From positions 211,664 to 275,663 of the forward strand of contig CAINLR010000141.1 of NCBI GenBank assembly GCA_903850425.1: a stretch of DNA of 64,000 nucleotides, given 5' to 3'. This document shows positions 8,212-17,189 of the stretch, in pieces (position 1 is the first letter of the stretch; each line of letters opens with the position of its first letter). The DNA is from an uncultured Verrucomicrobia subdivision 3 bacterium. Lineage in GTDB: Bacteria > Verrucomicrobiota > Verrucomicrobiia > Limisphaerales > UBA11358. The translations under genes and the position numbers were made by a program. The notes under the pieces were generated by a model. It was not told the origin of the DNA. It did not search any database and saw only the letters and a list, made by a program, of their open reading frames with translations.

Positions 8212-9651
8212 ATGCGAAAACGTGAGCCGACTCAACCCGCAGCCTTGGTTATCAAAACGCGAAGCATCAATTTCATTTTTGGCTGCCTGTTTTGGTGGGC
8301 CTCCGCCGGCCTGATGGCGACGGCTCTGGCCCAGACCCGCACTTTGCGCATCGTCACTTACAACCTCCAGGCGGACACCGGGGGCGCGACCACGCCCCTG
8401 CCCGGCTTGCTCGCGCCACCGAGCGATACGAACAATGTGCAGGCGGGCGGAGTGCTTGCAGGGATTGGCGAAGAAATTGTCGGCAATGACCCCGCGCAAC
8501 CGCTGGACATTCTGGCCTTGCAGGAGACGACCAGTAATCCGCTCACGGTGGCGCCGATTGTCAGTGGCTTAAACTCCTTCTATGGCGTGGCCGGCATGTA
8601 TTCCAACAGCAGTTATCAGGCGACGGAAAGCGGCGGTTTCGTCGGCAGCGGCAACGGGCCGAACGCGCTGGTCTATAACACGAAGACGGTGCAACTGCTC
8701 GCGTCCGTGCCGGTGGATCCGCCCGGCGGCACCGGCAACCTGGGCAAAAGCAGCGGCGAGTATCGCGAGGTCATGCGTTATCAATTTGCACCGGCCGGCG
8801 TCGCGCCCACATCCACCAATGAGTTTTACCTTTACGTCAGCCATTACAAAGCGCTGCCGAGCATCACCAACGAGACCTATCGCTTGGGCGAGGCGCGGAT
8901 CATCCGCAACCACGCGGCGACGAATCTGCCCACCACTGCTCGCATTCTTTACGTCGGCGATTACAACGTCACCAGCAGCGGGGAGGCGGGCTATCTGACG
9001 CTCTTGTCCAACCTCGCGCCCGTCGGCGTGGCCCAGGCGCAGGGCGTTGATCCGATGAATTTGACCGCGCGCACCGACTTGAACTGGAGCACCGACACTA
9101 CGGACACCAATATTCTCATGCTGGAAACCGAGGCGGCCACGTCGCTCCAATACCGTGACGATCTGCAACTCATGACGACGAATGTCTATTATGGGACGGC
9201 CGGCGGATTGAAATATGTTCCCGGCACCTATCACGTTTTCGGCAACAACGGCACAACCGCCTATTACGACCGCGTGGACGCCGATTCCAACACCGCGCTG
9301 GACCATCGGCTGGTCACGAACGGGCCGGTCTTTCTCAGCGCCGCGCAACTCGAACTCGACCTCACCTATGCCAGCGATCATCTGCCGGTGGTGGCCGATT
9401 ATACCATCCCGCTGCCCGCGCCCGTCATCACCAGTTACAGTCTGGTCGGGACGAATCTGGTCCTCACGGTGGCCAACAGTATTACCGGCGGCGTCTATAC
9501 CGTATGGCTGACCACCAATCTGGCGTGGCCACTGACCAACTGGACCGCCGTGGCAACCCAGGTGCCGACCGTCGGCACCTTCACCCTCACCGCCACCAAT
9601 GCCGTGAACCGCGCCGCGCCCAGGCGGTTTTATCTGCTGCAAGGAAAGTGA
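8212..9651 (+). CDS. secreted endonuclease/exonuclease/phosphatase (EEP) family protein
   Basis: I chose the ATG at 8212 over an upstream GTG at 8206. The protein is about 479 residues, with a long basic N-terminus and a hydrophobic signal segment ending ATALAQ. EEP-fold motifs appear in order: RIVTYNLQ (Asn of the active site), LALQETTS (metal-binding Glu), GDYNVTSS (D-x-N) and SDHLPVVADY (terminal catalytic Asp-His). These are typical of DNase I-like nucleases or phosphodiesterases. The last 75 residues form a beta domain ending RRFYLLQGK, shared with other secreted proteins in this window. It follows the DNA/RNA endonuclease gene by 120 bp on the same strand, suggesting a paired nucleic-acid scavenging function. 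Confidence 0.85.
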   Translation: MRKREPTQPAALVIKTRSINFIFGCLFWWASAGLMATALAQTRTLRIVTYNLQADTGGATTPLPGLLAPPSDTNNVQAGGVLAGIGEEIVGNDPAQPLDILALQETTSNPLTVAPIVSGLNSFYGVAGMYSNSSYQATESGGFVGSGNGPNALVYNTKTVQLLASVPVDPPGGTGNLGKSSGEYREVMRYQFAPAGVAPTSTNEFYLYVSHYKALPSITNETYRLGEARIIRNHAATNLPTTARILYVGDYNVTSSGEAGYLTLLSNLAPVGVAQAQGVDPMNLTARTDLNWSTDTTDTNILMLETEAATSLQYRDDLQLMTTNVYYGTAGGLKYVPGTYHVFGNNGTTAYYDRVDADSNTALDHRLVTNGPVFLSAAQLELDLTYASDHLPVVADYTIPLPAPVITSYSLVGTNLVLTVANSITGGVYTVWLTTNLAWPLTNWTAVATQVPTVGTFTLTATNAVNRAAPRRFYLLQGK

Positions 9652-9891
9652 ATTGTCGCGGCACCAACCGGCGACGGCGGGAGGATTCTCCCATCAAAAT
9701 GAAAGCCGGGCCGGTCGGAACGGGAACCCGGCAGCAGGCTTCGGAGTGGAACCGGCCGCCAGCCGGTCGGGCGCAGAATAAAGCAGGGAACCCGGCGCGT
9801 GGGCAGGAGAAAAATTTTCGTCGCGCCCGGAACCAGAGCGCCAGAAGGCTGGCGCCCTCCGCCGCTTTCCGGCAGTGCAAATGGTTGCCGG

Positions 9892-10806
9892 CTACGATTC
9901 CTCAAACAACGCCTGTGCGAACTGCTTCGCGTCGAAGGGCTGCAAGTCATCCGGTTGCTCGCCGAGGCCGATGAATTTGATGGGCAGGCCGAGTTCCTTC
10001 TGGATCGCCACCACCATGCCGCCTTTGCTCGTGCCGTCCAGTTTGGTCACGATGAGGCCGGTGAGTGGGACGGCCTTGTGAAATTCGCGCGCCTGGTTCA
10101 GCGCGTTCATGCCGGTCGTCGCATCGAGCACCAGCAAAACCTCATGCGGTGCGCCGGCGAGCTGCTTGCCGATGACGCGGTGCAGCTTCTGCAATTCCTG
10201 CATCAAGTTGTGCTTGGTGTGCAGGCGGCCGGCGGTGTCGATAAACAGGTAATCCGCCTTGCGCGCCTGCGCGGCAGTGACGGCGTCGTGCGCCACGGAC
10301 GCGGCATCCGAACCATATGCGCTCGCGATGACCTCGACCTTGAGGCGGGCACCCCACAATTTGATCTGCTCAATGGCCGCCGCGCGAAACGTGTCGCACG
10401 CGGCGAGCAGCACGGATTTTTTCTGCGCCTGAAAATAATGCGCGAGCTTGGCGCTCGTCGTGGTCTTGCCCGTGCCGTTCACGCCGACGATGGAGACAAC
10501 GCAGGTGCTGCCGGGGATTTCGCGGAGCTTCGGATTATTTGCGGCCAGGCTCTTCTCAATTTCCGCGCGGGCGATGGCGAGGTAGTCGAGGCCGGCGGTG
10601 CCCTGCGTTTCGTAGGCTTTCTTCACGGCCGCCACGATCTGCGAAGTCATCGGCATGCCGAGATCGGCGGCGATGAGGGCGTGTTCGATTTCTTCCAGCG
10701 ACTCGGCGGTCAGCTTGGGCGAACGTGTGATGATGCGCTTGAGTTCGTGCGTGAGCTTGGCGTGCGTCTTGGCCAGGCCGGCTTTGAATTTGGAAAAAAG
10801 TCCCAT
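9892..10806 (-). CDS. ftsY: signal recognition particle receptor FtsY
   Basis: The protein has 304 residues from the ATG at 10806 (MGLFSKF); an upstream in-frame start at 10821 is possible. This is the SRP receptor GTPase that docks SRP-ribosome complexes at the inner membrane. An N-terminal four-helix NG domain leads to the P-loop [10 protein letters not shown] at about 108-117, then [23 protein letters not shown] and the closing [13 protein letters not shown]. The acidic A domain of E. coli FtsY is absent, as in many bacteria. The start lies 10 bp from a large palindromic repeat. It converges with the EEP nuclease gene across 240 bp that hold only small GC hairpins. Confidence 0.97.
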   Translation of the reverse strand: MGLFSKFKAGLAKTHAKLTHELKRIITRSPKLTAESLEEIEHALIAADLGMPMTSQIVAAVKKAYETQGTAGLDYLAIARAEIEKSLAANNPKLREIPGSTCVVSIVGVNGTGKTTTSAKLAHYFQAQKKSVLLAACDTFRAAAIEQIKLWGARLKVEVIASAYGSDAASVAHDAVTAAQARKADYLFIDTAGRLHTKHNLMQELQKLHRVIGKQLAGAPHEVLLVLDATTGMNALNQAREFHKAVPLTGLIVTKLDGTSKGGMVVAIQKELGLPIKFIGLGEQPDDLQPFDAKQFAQALFEES

Positions 10807-10815
10807 GAGATTTTC

Positions 10816-10946
10816 AACCACGGATTAACCCGGATGGACACGGATAACAAAACCAAACGCAGAGCAAAAAAATCTCTGCGCCTCTTTGCGGCCTCTGCAT
10901 CTCTGCGTTTGGTCCCATCCGGGTTGATCAGTGTCCATCCGTGGTT
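10816..10946. repeat. 131-bp nested inverted repeat between ftsY and the PHP gene
   Basis: The outer arms AACCACGGAT (10816-10825) and ATCCGTGGTT (10937-10946) are perfect. Nested arms GGATGGACAC / GTGTCCATCC and CCAAACGCAGAG / CTCTGCGTTTGG make most of the element fold into one long hairpin. The stop codon of the PHP gene (10945-10947) lies in its right end. Similar CACGGATT/TCCGTGG elements are widespread in Verrucomicrobia and Planctomycetes genomes (general knowledge). Confidence 0.85.
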
Positions 10947-11769
10947 ATCGTTTTCGTTCGGCGACTTTGTCTTTGAGCTTTTGAACGTGTTCGTAGGGCA
11001 GTTTGACTGTGCCGATGAGCGGCTTTTGTTTGCTGAAGCCGTGGCAATCGGAACCGCCGGTGACGAGCAGATGATATTTCTCCGCAAACTCCAGATACCG
11101 CTCCGCCATCGTGGTGGAGTGCTTGGTGTGAAAACATTCAATCCCATCCAGGCCCGCCGCCACGAGGTCGGGAATGATTTCGTCCGAGCGATTCAAACCG
11201 GGATGCGCCATCACCGCCAACCCGCCCGCCTGGTGAATCAGCTCAACCGCTTCCATCGCGGACATCTTGGTTTTGGGCACCCAGGCGGGCCGGCCTTTTT
11301 TGAGATATTTGTCGAACGCCTCATCCAGGCTGCCGATGAGCTTTTCCTTCACCAGCGCGCGGGCGACGTGCGGGCGGCCGGGCGACTGGCAATTGGCCAG
11401 CGCAAACACGGCTTCGGCCTTGAGCGGCAGGCCAAGTTTGTTCAGCGCGCCGACCATCTCGCGGATGCGGCGCTGGCGGACGGCTTGAAACCCGGCGATG
11501 CGCTGGAGCAAAACCTGGTTCTGCGTGTCCACGAGGTAGGCGAGAATGTGGACTTCGATGTCCGCGTGTTCGGCCGTGAGTTCGGTGCCGGCAATAAATT
11601 CGATCCGCGCCGCCACGCACGCCGCCGCCGCGCGGTCGCAACCCTCGAGCGTGTCATGATCGGTCAGAGCGATGGCGCTGAACCCAAGCTGGCTCGCGCG
11701 CGCCACCAATTCTTCCGGCGTGAACGTGCCGTCGGAAAAAAACGTGTGCAGATGGAGGTCGGCGAACAT
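10945..11769 (-). CDS. PHP-domain phosphoesterase (3',5'-nucleoside bisphosphate phosphatase-like)
   Basis: The protein has 274 residues. The N-terminal metal-binding motifs of the PHP fold are intact: DLHLHTFFSDG (His6, His8, Asp13) and TDHDTLEG, with further His in HVARALV, VMAHPGL and SDCHGFS. This is the single-domain PHP family of E. coli YciV/RNase AM, which hydrolyses 3'-phosphoadenosine 5'-phosphate-type compounds and trims 5' RNA ends. It is transcribed in the same direction as ftsY and ends inside the palindromic repeat that separates them. The assignment to PHP is firm; the exact substrate is inferred from the family. Confidence 0.9.
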   Translation of the reverse strand: MFADLHLHTFFSDGTFTPEELVARASQLGFSAIALTDHDTLEGCDRAAAACVAARIEFIAGTELTAEHADIEVHILAYLVDTQNQVLLQRIAGFQAVRQRRIREMVGALNKLGLPLKAEAVFALANCQSPGRPHVARALVKEKLIGSLDEAFDKYLKKGRPAWVPKTKMSAMEAVELIHQAGGLAVMAHPGLNRSDEIIPDLVAAGLDGIECFHTKHSTTMAERYLEFAEKYHLLVTGGSDCHGFSKQKPLIGTVKLPYEHVQKLKDKVAERKR

Positions 11770-11849
11770 CGGGAACTAAAAATTAAAAAATTTCAAATGC
11801 CCGGCGTGCCGCGCACGCTCGCCCTTTTGAATTTTGAATTTGGAATTGT

Positions 11850-12350
11850 TCATTGAACGGGTCTGGCCGGACGGAGAATTTCGCTCCGGATCTTGTCCAG
11901 AATGCCGTTCACGAATTTGCCGCTGTCCTCGGTGGAGAATTTTTTGGCGATGTCCACCGCCTCGTTGATGCTGACGGCGGGCGGGATGTCGTCGCGGTGG
12001 AGCATTTCATAAATGGCGAGCCGCATGACGTTGCGATCCACGGCGGCGATGCGATGAAAATCCCAGTTCTTGGCGTGCCCTTTGATTTTTTCGTCAATGG
12101 CGTCGCGATGCTGGATGACGCCTTTGATGAGCGGTTCGGCGAAGAGCCGCATCTCGGCCTCCTCGACGGTGGGCGGCGGCAATTCGGTCACCTCGCCCCA
12201 TTTGGCGTGGCCTTTTTCATCTTCGATGGCGGCCGCGCGCTGGGAATTCCAGAACGTGGACAGCTCCAGTTCGAGATTATCCGGTGGATTCAGATCGTGC
12301 TGAAACAAAAATTGGACTGCGCGTTCGCGCGCTTCGCGTCGTTTACCCAT
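11850..12350 (-). CDS. nusB: transcription antitermination factor NusB
   Basis: The protein has 166 residues from ATG 12350 (MGKRREARERAVQFLFQ), which matches the usual NusB N-terminus; the open frame extends upstream without protein-like sequence. NusB with NusE binds boxA RNA in rRNA antitermination. Motifs are REARERAVQFLFQHD at the start and DRNVMRLAIYEMLHRDDIP...SINEAVDIAKKFSTEDSGKFVNGILD near the end, both diagnostic. There is an insert of about 20 residues after the first helix (LELELSTFWNSQR) compared with the shortest homologues. It is transcribed with the PHP and ftsY genes but separated by 80 bp of AT-rich repeat. Confidence 0.95.
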   Translation of the reverse strand: MGKRREARERAVQFLFQHDLNPPDNLELELSTFWNSQRAAAIEDEKGHAKWGEVTELPPPTVEEAEMRLFAEPLIKGVIQHRDAIDEKIKGHAKNWDFHRIAAVDRNVMRLAIYEMLHRDDIPPAVSINEAVDIAKKFSTEDSGKFVNGILDKIRSEILRPARPVQ

Positions 12351-12504
12351 ATTGAAGCATAGTGCCGCATAACCGCGGCACGGGAAATGAAAAACTACAG
12401 GCAGCAGTTTTTTCAGGCGGAAACGGAGGGAACGGAGAAACATTTTCCGCTCCCACCTTGTTTTCTCTGTTTCCTCCTGTGAAATTATTCGTTAGTTTCC
12501 GCGC

Positions 12505-12891
12505 ATGAATAAAGTCGGCAAACTCCTGCACACGCGCTACCGCGTGAACGATCTGGAGCGCACGGTGGCGTTTTATCGGGATGTGCTCGGCTTGGAAGAA
12601 ATCAAGCGGCACAAATCGCCGCGCGGTTCGGAACTCGTTTTCCTGAAGACGGCGGGCAGCGAGGAACTGATTGAAATCACCTGCTTTCCCGGCAGCGGCC
12701 CCGTGCAAGTGCAGCCGGACCTGACGCACTTGGCATTCGAGGTGGAAAGCCTGGCCGAATTTGAAAAACACCTGGCGCAGCACGGCCTGAAATATTCCGA
12801 CGGCCCGACGACGAGTTCGAGCGGGACGACCTTCGCCTTCATTGACGCGCCCGAAGGCTATGAAATCGAATTGATCCAGAAAAAACTGTAA
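12505..12891 (+). CDS. glyoxalase I-like VOC family protein
   Basis: The protein has 128 residues, the length of bacterial GlxI. The four metal ligands of glyoxalase I can be placed: His9 (LLHTRYRV), Glu57 (ELIEITCF), His75 (LTHLAFEV) and Glu122 (YEIELIQ). The signature DLERTVAFYRDVLGLEEIKR is also present. It probably isomerises the methylglyoxal-glutathione hemithioacetal (lactoylglutathione lyase), or a related thiol adduct if the organism lacks glutathione. It is divergent from nusB with a 150-bp shared upstream region, and followed by a small palindromic repeat. Confidence 0.88.
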   Translation: MNKVGKLLHTRYRVNDLERTVAFYRDVLGLEEIKRHKSPRGSELVFLKTAGSEELIEITCFPGSGPVQVQPDLTHLAFEVESLAEFEKHLAQHGLKYSDGPTTSSSGTTFAFIDAPEGYEIELIQKKL

Positions 12892-12892
12892 C

Positions 12893-12930
12893 GCGGTCTG
12901 TGGCCGTCGCCGGCGCTCACAGAGCGCCGC
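12893..12930. repeat. short palindromic repeat
   Basis: GCGG-TCTGTG (12893-12902) pairs with CACAGA...CCGC (12918-12930), giving a GC-rich hairpin right after the VOC gene stop. No T-run follows. This type of GCGGTCTGTG/CACAGAGCGCCGC element belongs to the same class of dispersed repeats as others in the window. Confidence 0.5.
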
Positions 12931-12973
12931 TACAACTCAGAATCTAAAACTCAAAACTAAAAATTATTTCACC

Positions 12974-13873
12974 ATGAGCGTATTAATTGTCGGCACCACC
13001 GCACTCGATTCCATCAAAACCCCCACTAAGGAAAACCCGCGCCTGCTGGGCGGTTCCGCCAGCCACGCCGCTGTGGCCGCGAGTTTTTTCTCGCCGGTAA
13101 AACTCGTCGGCGGCGTGGGCGAGGATTTCCCCAAGAAATACATCGAGCTTTATCGCAAGCACCAGATTGACCTGGCCGGCCTGCAAATCTTGCCCGGCAA
13201 AACGTTTCATTGGTCGGGCGAATACGAGATCAACATGAACAACCGCCGCACGCTGGCGACGGAACTGGGCGTGATTGAAACTTTCTCGCCGGTGCTGCCC
13301 AAAGCATATCAAAACACCGCCTTCGTCTTGCTCGGCAACATCGCGCCAGCCCTGCAGCTCAGCGTGCTGGACCAGATGAAGAAGCCGAAGTTCGTCGTGG
13401 CTGACTCGATGGATTTGTGGCTGAACATCGCGCTCGCCGACCTGCTCAAGCTGCTCAAGCGCGTGGACGGCTTTGTGCTGAATGACAGCGAGGCGGAACT
13501 GCTCACGAAGGAAGACAACGTTTTCGTGGCGCTGAAGAAGATTCACAAACTCGGCCCGAAATACGTGATCATCAAAAAAGGTTCACACGGCTCCATTCTC
13601 TCCGGGCCGAAAGGCATTTTCATCTGCCCGGCATATCCGCTACACACCGTCGAAGACCCGACGGGCGCGGGCGATTCCTTCGTCGGCGGCATGATGGGTT
13701 ATCTCGCCACGGCGAAAGGGTCAGTTGATTCCAACATCCGCCGCGCCATGGTTTATGGCAGCGTCACCGCCTCGTTCTGCTGCGAAGGTTTTGGTTTGAA
13801 CGCCACGACCAAGACCAAGCGCGCCGACATTGAAAAACGCGTGCGGGAACTGGAAAAACTGACCAGGTTTTAG
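12974..13873 (+). CDS. PfkB-family sugar/nucleoside kinase
   Basis: The protein has 299 residues. It belongs to the ribokinase/PfkB fold: LLGGSASHAAVAASFF is the N-terminal GG motif for substrate binding, and DPTGAGDSFVGG is the C-terminal signature with the catalytic Asp and anion hole. The middle contains VADSMDLWLN and VLNDSEAELL, typical of the nucleotide-binding half. The substrate cannot be read from the sequence; ribokinase-like, adenosine kinase-like and sugar kinases all share these motifs. It lies 82 bp after the VOC gene, on the same strand, with an AT-rich leader. Confidence 0.88.
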   Translation: MSVLIVGTTALDSIKTPTKENPRLLGGSASHAAVAASFFSPVKLVGGVGEDFPKKYIELYRKHQIDLAGLQILPGKTFHWSGEYEINMNNRRTLATELGVIETFSPVLPKAYQNTAFVLLGNIAPALQLSVLDQMKKPKFVVADSMDLWLNIALADLLKLLKRVDGFVLNDSEAELLTKEDNVFVALKKIHKLGPKYVIIKKGSHGSILSGPKGIFICPAYPLHTVEDPTGAGDSFVGGMMGYLATAKGSVDSNIRRAMVYGSVTASFCCEGFGLNATTKTKRADIEKRVRELEKLTRF

Positions 13874-13950
13874 TCGCGTATTTTAAGGCACTGGGGTGGC
13901 TTTGGTTGCACTGCCTCCAAGGCCATCGCCGAACCTGTCGGCGCCAGGCG

Positions 13951-14156
13951 ATGGCGTCTTTCTTGAATGCTCACATCCACGAGCAGATCTCCGACCGCAT
14001 CATCACCTTGCTCAAGCAACGAACCGTTCCCTGGCAAAAACCTTGGAAAGCCCGCACCGGGTTGCCCCGGAATCTCGTCAGTCAAAAGTCACATCGGGGC
14101 ATCAATGTCATTCTGTTATTGGTCATGAGCTATGAATCACCCTGCTGGCTCACGAG
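13951..14156 (+). pseudogene. N-terminal fragment of an ArdC-like antirestriction / ssDNA-binding protein
   Basis: From ATG 13951 about 68 residues look like the N-terminal domain of ArdC-type proteins: HEQISDRIITLLKQ, PWQKPWKA, LPRNLVSQKSHRGINV and SPCWLT occur in the family order. Homology then stops abruptly and the frame continues into unrelated low-quality sequence. ArdC proteins are about 300 residues, with a C-terminal metalloprotease-like domain that is missing here. They are carried by plasmids and integrative elements and counter restriction. This is most likely a remnant of a lost mobile element. Confidence 0.65.
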
Positions 14157-14361
14157 CGCTGATCCCTTTCTGCCGTCCAACCCGCCGAAGCGGGTTTTGC
14201 TTCGGTTGGCGGACCGTGGCTGTGAGCGCGGACGGCGTTTTACAGCCAACAGCGCCGGCGGCAATATTCGCCCTTCGCTGGCGTGTTCCCGCAGGCGGAA
14301 GTCTGGGCAGTCAAAGCCCGCTTCCACCGAGGCTCGGCAACAACTTGAACATATCATCCGT

Positions 14362-14640
14362 AGGATTCCGCCTTCCGTTTTTTCCGGTGCAACCCGACCC
14401 CGAGCTTGGTTTTGTGCTGCATCCACTGGACGGGGCGACGAACAAGGTGTTGGCCCGGGCTGGGCGCGGCGAACGGCGCGACTATTTGGACGTGCTGTTT
14501 CTGCACCGGAACGTTTTGAGTCTGGGGGGGGCGCTGGCTTGGGCGGCCGGCGGCAAAAATGCCGGCTTCACCGTGCAATTTTTGGTCGAGGAGGCGCAAC
14601 GCCTCGCTCACTATCCGGCCATCCGGCTGAAGTCTCGCCA
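14362..14640 (+). pseudogene. fragment of a nucleotidyltransferase-like (AbiEii-type) gene
   Basis: In one frame about 90 residues resemble the second half of AbiEii/nucleotidyltransferase-superfamily proteins: PDPELGFVLHPLDGATNKVL, then GERRDYLDVLFLH, LAWAAGGKNAGFT and LVEEAQR. The N-terminal catalytic half (GS-x10-D-x-D) is absent and no start codon is suitably placed. It sits directly between the ArdC-like fragment and the exosortase-like fragment, consistent with a scar region. I recognise the pattern from family knowledge; a profile search is needed to fix its name. Confidence 0.5.
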
Positions 14641-15310
14641 TCGAAACGCCGCTTGGTTCCGCTGCTGCTGACGCTGGTGGTCTGGTTCGGCGTGGTCGGA
14701 ATTTCAGTCGAAGCCTGGTATCGCTGGCACGAAATACGAATGCCGTCGGCCACTCTCTGGACGATGTCGTGGCCGACTCATAATCCCACCTTCAAAACCG
14801 CTGTGTTGTCAGACCGCACCCGCAACTGCTCCGTTAAGATGAAGGCCGCAGCGTGGCTTGGGCGGCGGATGAAATTGTGTGGCAGGCGGTGTTCCTGCGG
14901 TGGAATCCGGGTCGCACGGCGCTGCATCTGGCACAAAACCACACGCCTGAAGTATACCTGACCGCCGCCAGCCATCCGTTGACGACGATTTCCGAACCGG
15001 CGTGGTTTGGAGCCGGCGGCTTGCGGCTGCCATTCATCGTTTACACCATCCACAACACGCTGAAACCGGTTTATGTTTTCTATTGCCTGTGGGATATGAC
15101 CGCACCAGCGCCCAAGGCCGGGGCGCGCTGTCGTTGAATTACGGGAATCGCCTGGCACCCGTGTTGGCTGGTTTGCGCAATCCCGGCCAGCGCTCACTGA
15201 AAATCGCCCTGACCGGCAATTTAAATGAAGCTCAAGCTCGAACCGCCTTTCAGAACCAGCTCCAGAAAATAATCGAGCGCGAGCCAGTGCCGGCGGGCGG
15301 ATTGAGATAA
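14640..15310 (+). pseudogene. frameshifted remnant of an exosortase / EpsI-like (DUF3485) C-terminal region
   Basis: Three successive frames carry one continuous protein-like sequence. The first (to about 14820) reads LVPLLLTLVVWFGVVGIS, a last membrane helix, then WTMSWPTHNPTF. The second (about 14820-15110), entered after a TAA, reads DEIVWQAVFLRWNPGRTA, TPEVYLTAASHPLT, LRLPFIVYTI and VYVFYCLWD. The third (to 15310) reads GRGALSLNYGNRLAPVL, then GQRSLKIALTG and stops. The pattern matches the EpsI-type domain fused to or next to exosortases, which sort PEP-CTERM proteins. With two frameshifts and an in-frame stop it cannot make a full protein. Confidence 0.6.
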
Positions 15311-15400
15311 ATTTCTGAGATCGTATTTCAGCCGCGCGCCGAGGATGCTTCTTCGGCGCATTTTTTTATTGTCCAGCCGAAAGCCGCGCGCTCACGAGGT

Positions 15401-16960
15401 TCACAAATCAAGCGGGGGAGTCTCCGCCCTTGACTGAATCGTATTGGGCAAAACCGTTTCACCCACCGCCGGCACTTTGGGACGGGCATCGAAACGGACC
15501 GGCAGTTGGTGGAGCTTGGTCCAATCCCCAATGGCCTTGATCCAACCTTCGGCCAGCAGATCGGCCAGAATATCAGAAATGGAATGGGTGCTGATGGAAA
15601 CCCCGGGCGTGGGTGACGTTTGTAATTCGGGTCGGCCGACGCTTAGTTCCAGAAAGCAATATTTTTGGCCAGGCAAAGGATGCTTGTAAACGTCGCAGTT
15701 TTCCTTGGCGATGGCGATCAACGACCACGTCTTCTCCTCGTCTTCCAAGCGAATCCGGACGCTGGCAAAACCCAGTTTGCGGGCGATGAAAACCACGTCC
15801 TCGGCCAGATCTTCCTGGGTTTGGGCGCGCTTGCCTTCCAAGGCGAGCCAGCGGCACAGGCAAATGGCATATTGAATGTCCGTCCGCGCCTCAAACGAAT
15901 TCCCCAGCACCCCTCCGACGGAGAACCATTCGCGGCTGAAACTAAATTTTCCCGCCGCCAGGAGGATGATCAAGACCCCGGTGCCCAAACACACCGGAAA
16001 ATATTGACCGCGCCAGCAAAAAGTGGAGAACCCCAACAGTAGAAAAAAGGCCGTGAACGCGTATAGACCCAACACCACCCGCCGCCGGGAATGGCCCAAA
16101 GCCAGCAAGCGGTGATGAATGTGTTTGCGATCCGGTCGGAACAAGGGCAGGCCTTTCAGCCCGCGCCGCAGAATCGCCACCGAGGTGTCAATGATGGGCA
16201 GGGCCAGCACGAATAAAGGGGCCATTAAAGCGGTCACAATCGTCCCCTTATGCGACGTTACGATCGTGCTGCAACCGATGAAGAAGCCCAAGAAATAGGC
16301 CCCGCCATCGCCCATGTAAATCCGGGCCGGTGGAAAGTTAAACCGTAGAAATCCCAACAAGGCGCCCGCCATGCCGGCGGCGACCACGGGCACCAAATCC
16401 GCCTGCAGGGAGACATACATCAGCAGCACCATCAGCATGAGACAAATGCCGCCAGCCAAGCCATCAATGCCATCAATCAAGTTGATGAGGTTGGTCATGG
16501 CCACCAGCCAGATCACCGTGACCGGCCCGGCCCAATGGCCCAAATCAATGATTTCATACGTGATCGGAATCTTGAATTGGAAAATGCCAATGCCACAATA
16601 AAAGGTGGCGATGGCGATGAATAATTGGCCGATAAGTTTCCGCTTGGCCCCCAACCCGAACAGATCGTCCCACAAGCCCAGCGCGAACATGGCCAGCGAA
16701 GCGGGAATGACCAGCCAGCGTTCGTTGCTGCGCAGAAAGTCCGGCCCCGACAAAAAAAAGAAGAACAAAAGCACGGCCACCATCGCGCCCGCCAATGCGA
16801 TGCCGCCAATGCGTGGGATGGGAGTTTTGTGGGTATGGTGCGCCTCGCCGACCCGGCCCGGCAGGCCGTAGCGCCGACTCGCTTGCAGCACCAAAACAAT
16901 CAAGCTGACGCTCGTGGCCAGCCCGATCAAACCGCCGATGAATAGCTCAGTCCAAACCAT
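15401..16960 (-). CDS. undecaprenyl-phosphate glycosyl-1-phosphate transferase (WecA/MraY family)
   Basis: The protein has 519 residues from ATG 16960 (MVWTELFIGG). It is a polytopic enzyme transferring sugar-1-phosphate (usually GlcNAc-1-P) to undecaprenyl phosphate, the first step of O-antigen, teichoic-acid or exopolysaccharide synthesis. Motifs are GLWDDLFGLG (Asp-Asp, about 98-99), NLINLIDGIDGLAGG (about 157-171), YMGDGGAYFLGF (about 215-226) and HIHHRLLALGHS (about 280). About eleven membrane helices span residues 5-360. A soluble C-terminal extension of about 150 residues, not found in the shortest WecA proteins, follows. The adjacent exosortase-like remnant fits an exopolysaccharide/exosortase neighbourhood. 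Confidence 0.92.
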   Translation of the reverse strand: MVWTELFIGGLIGLATSVSLIVLVLQASRRYGLPGRVGEAHHTHKTPIPRIGGIALAGAMVAVLLFFFFLSGPDFLRSNERWLVIPASLAMFALGLWDDLFGLGAKRKLIGQLFIAIATFYCGIGIFQFKIPITYEIIDLGHWAGPVTVIWLVAMTNLINLIDGIDGLAGGICLMLMVLLMYVSLQADLVPVVAAGMAGALLGFLRFNFPPARIYMGDGGAYFLGFFIGCSTIVTSHKGTIVTALMAPLFVLALPIIDTSVAILRRGLKGLPLFRPDRKHIHHRLLALGHSRRRVVLGLYAFTAFFLLLGFSTFCWRGQYFPVCLGTGVLIILLAAGKFSFSREWFSVGGVLGNSFEARTDIQYAICLCRWLALEGKRAQTQEDLAEDVVFIARKLGFASVRIRLEDEEKTWSLIAIAKENCDVYKHPLPGQKYCFLELSVGRPELQTSPTPGVSISTHSISDILADLLAEGWIKAIGDWTKLHQLPVRFDARPKVPAVGETVLPNTIQSRAETPPLDL

Positions 16961-17189
16961 AAATTTTGATCCCCAGACAAAGTTGCCCAAACCAAACCGT
17001 GACGACCTTAGCGGAAAGGGCCGCCGGCGACAAGCCAAGAAATCGAGCTAGATATTCCTTGCCGCGACCCATTGGAATTGCCGCCTGACCTGAGGAAAAA
17101 TAAATGCGCCGAGGTAAATGTCATGACGCCTGATACGGAGATAGGCCACTACCGCTGTTCCTGCCGCTTCTCACCGCAGCTGCGGAAAC

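Noticed and set aside
9652..9891. GC-rich hairpins such as GCGCCA...TGGCGC between the EEP gene and ftsY
   Set aside because: Short stems without T-runs between convergent genes; probably decayed repeats. I could not assign a function.
9799..11856. 685-codon open frame on the plus strand
   Set aside because: It lies antisense to ftsY and the PHP gene, both with diagnostic motifs.
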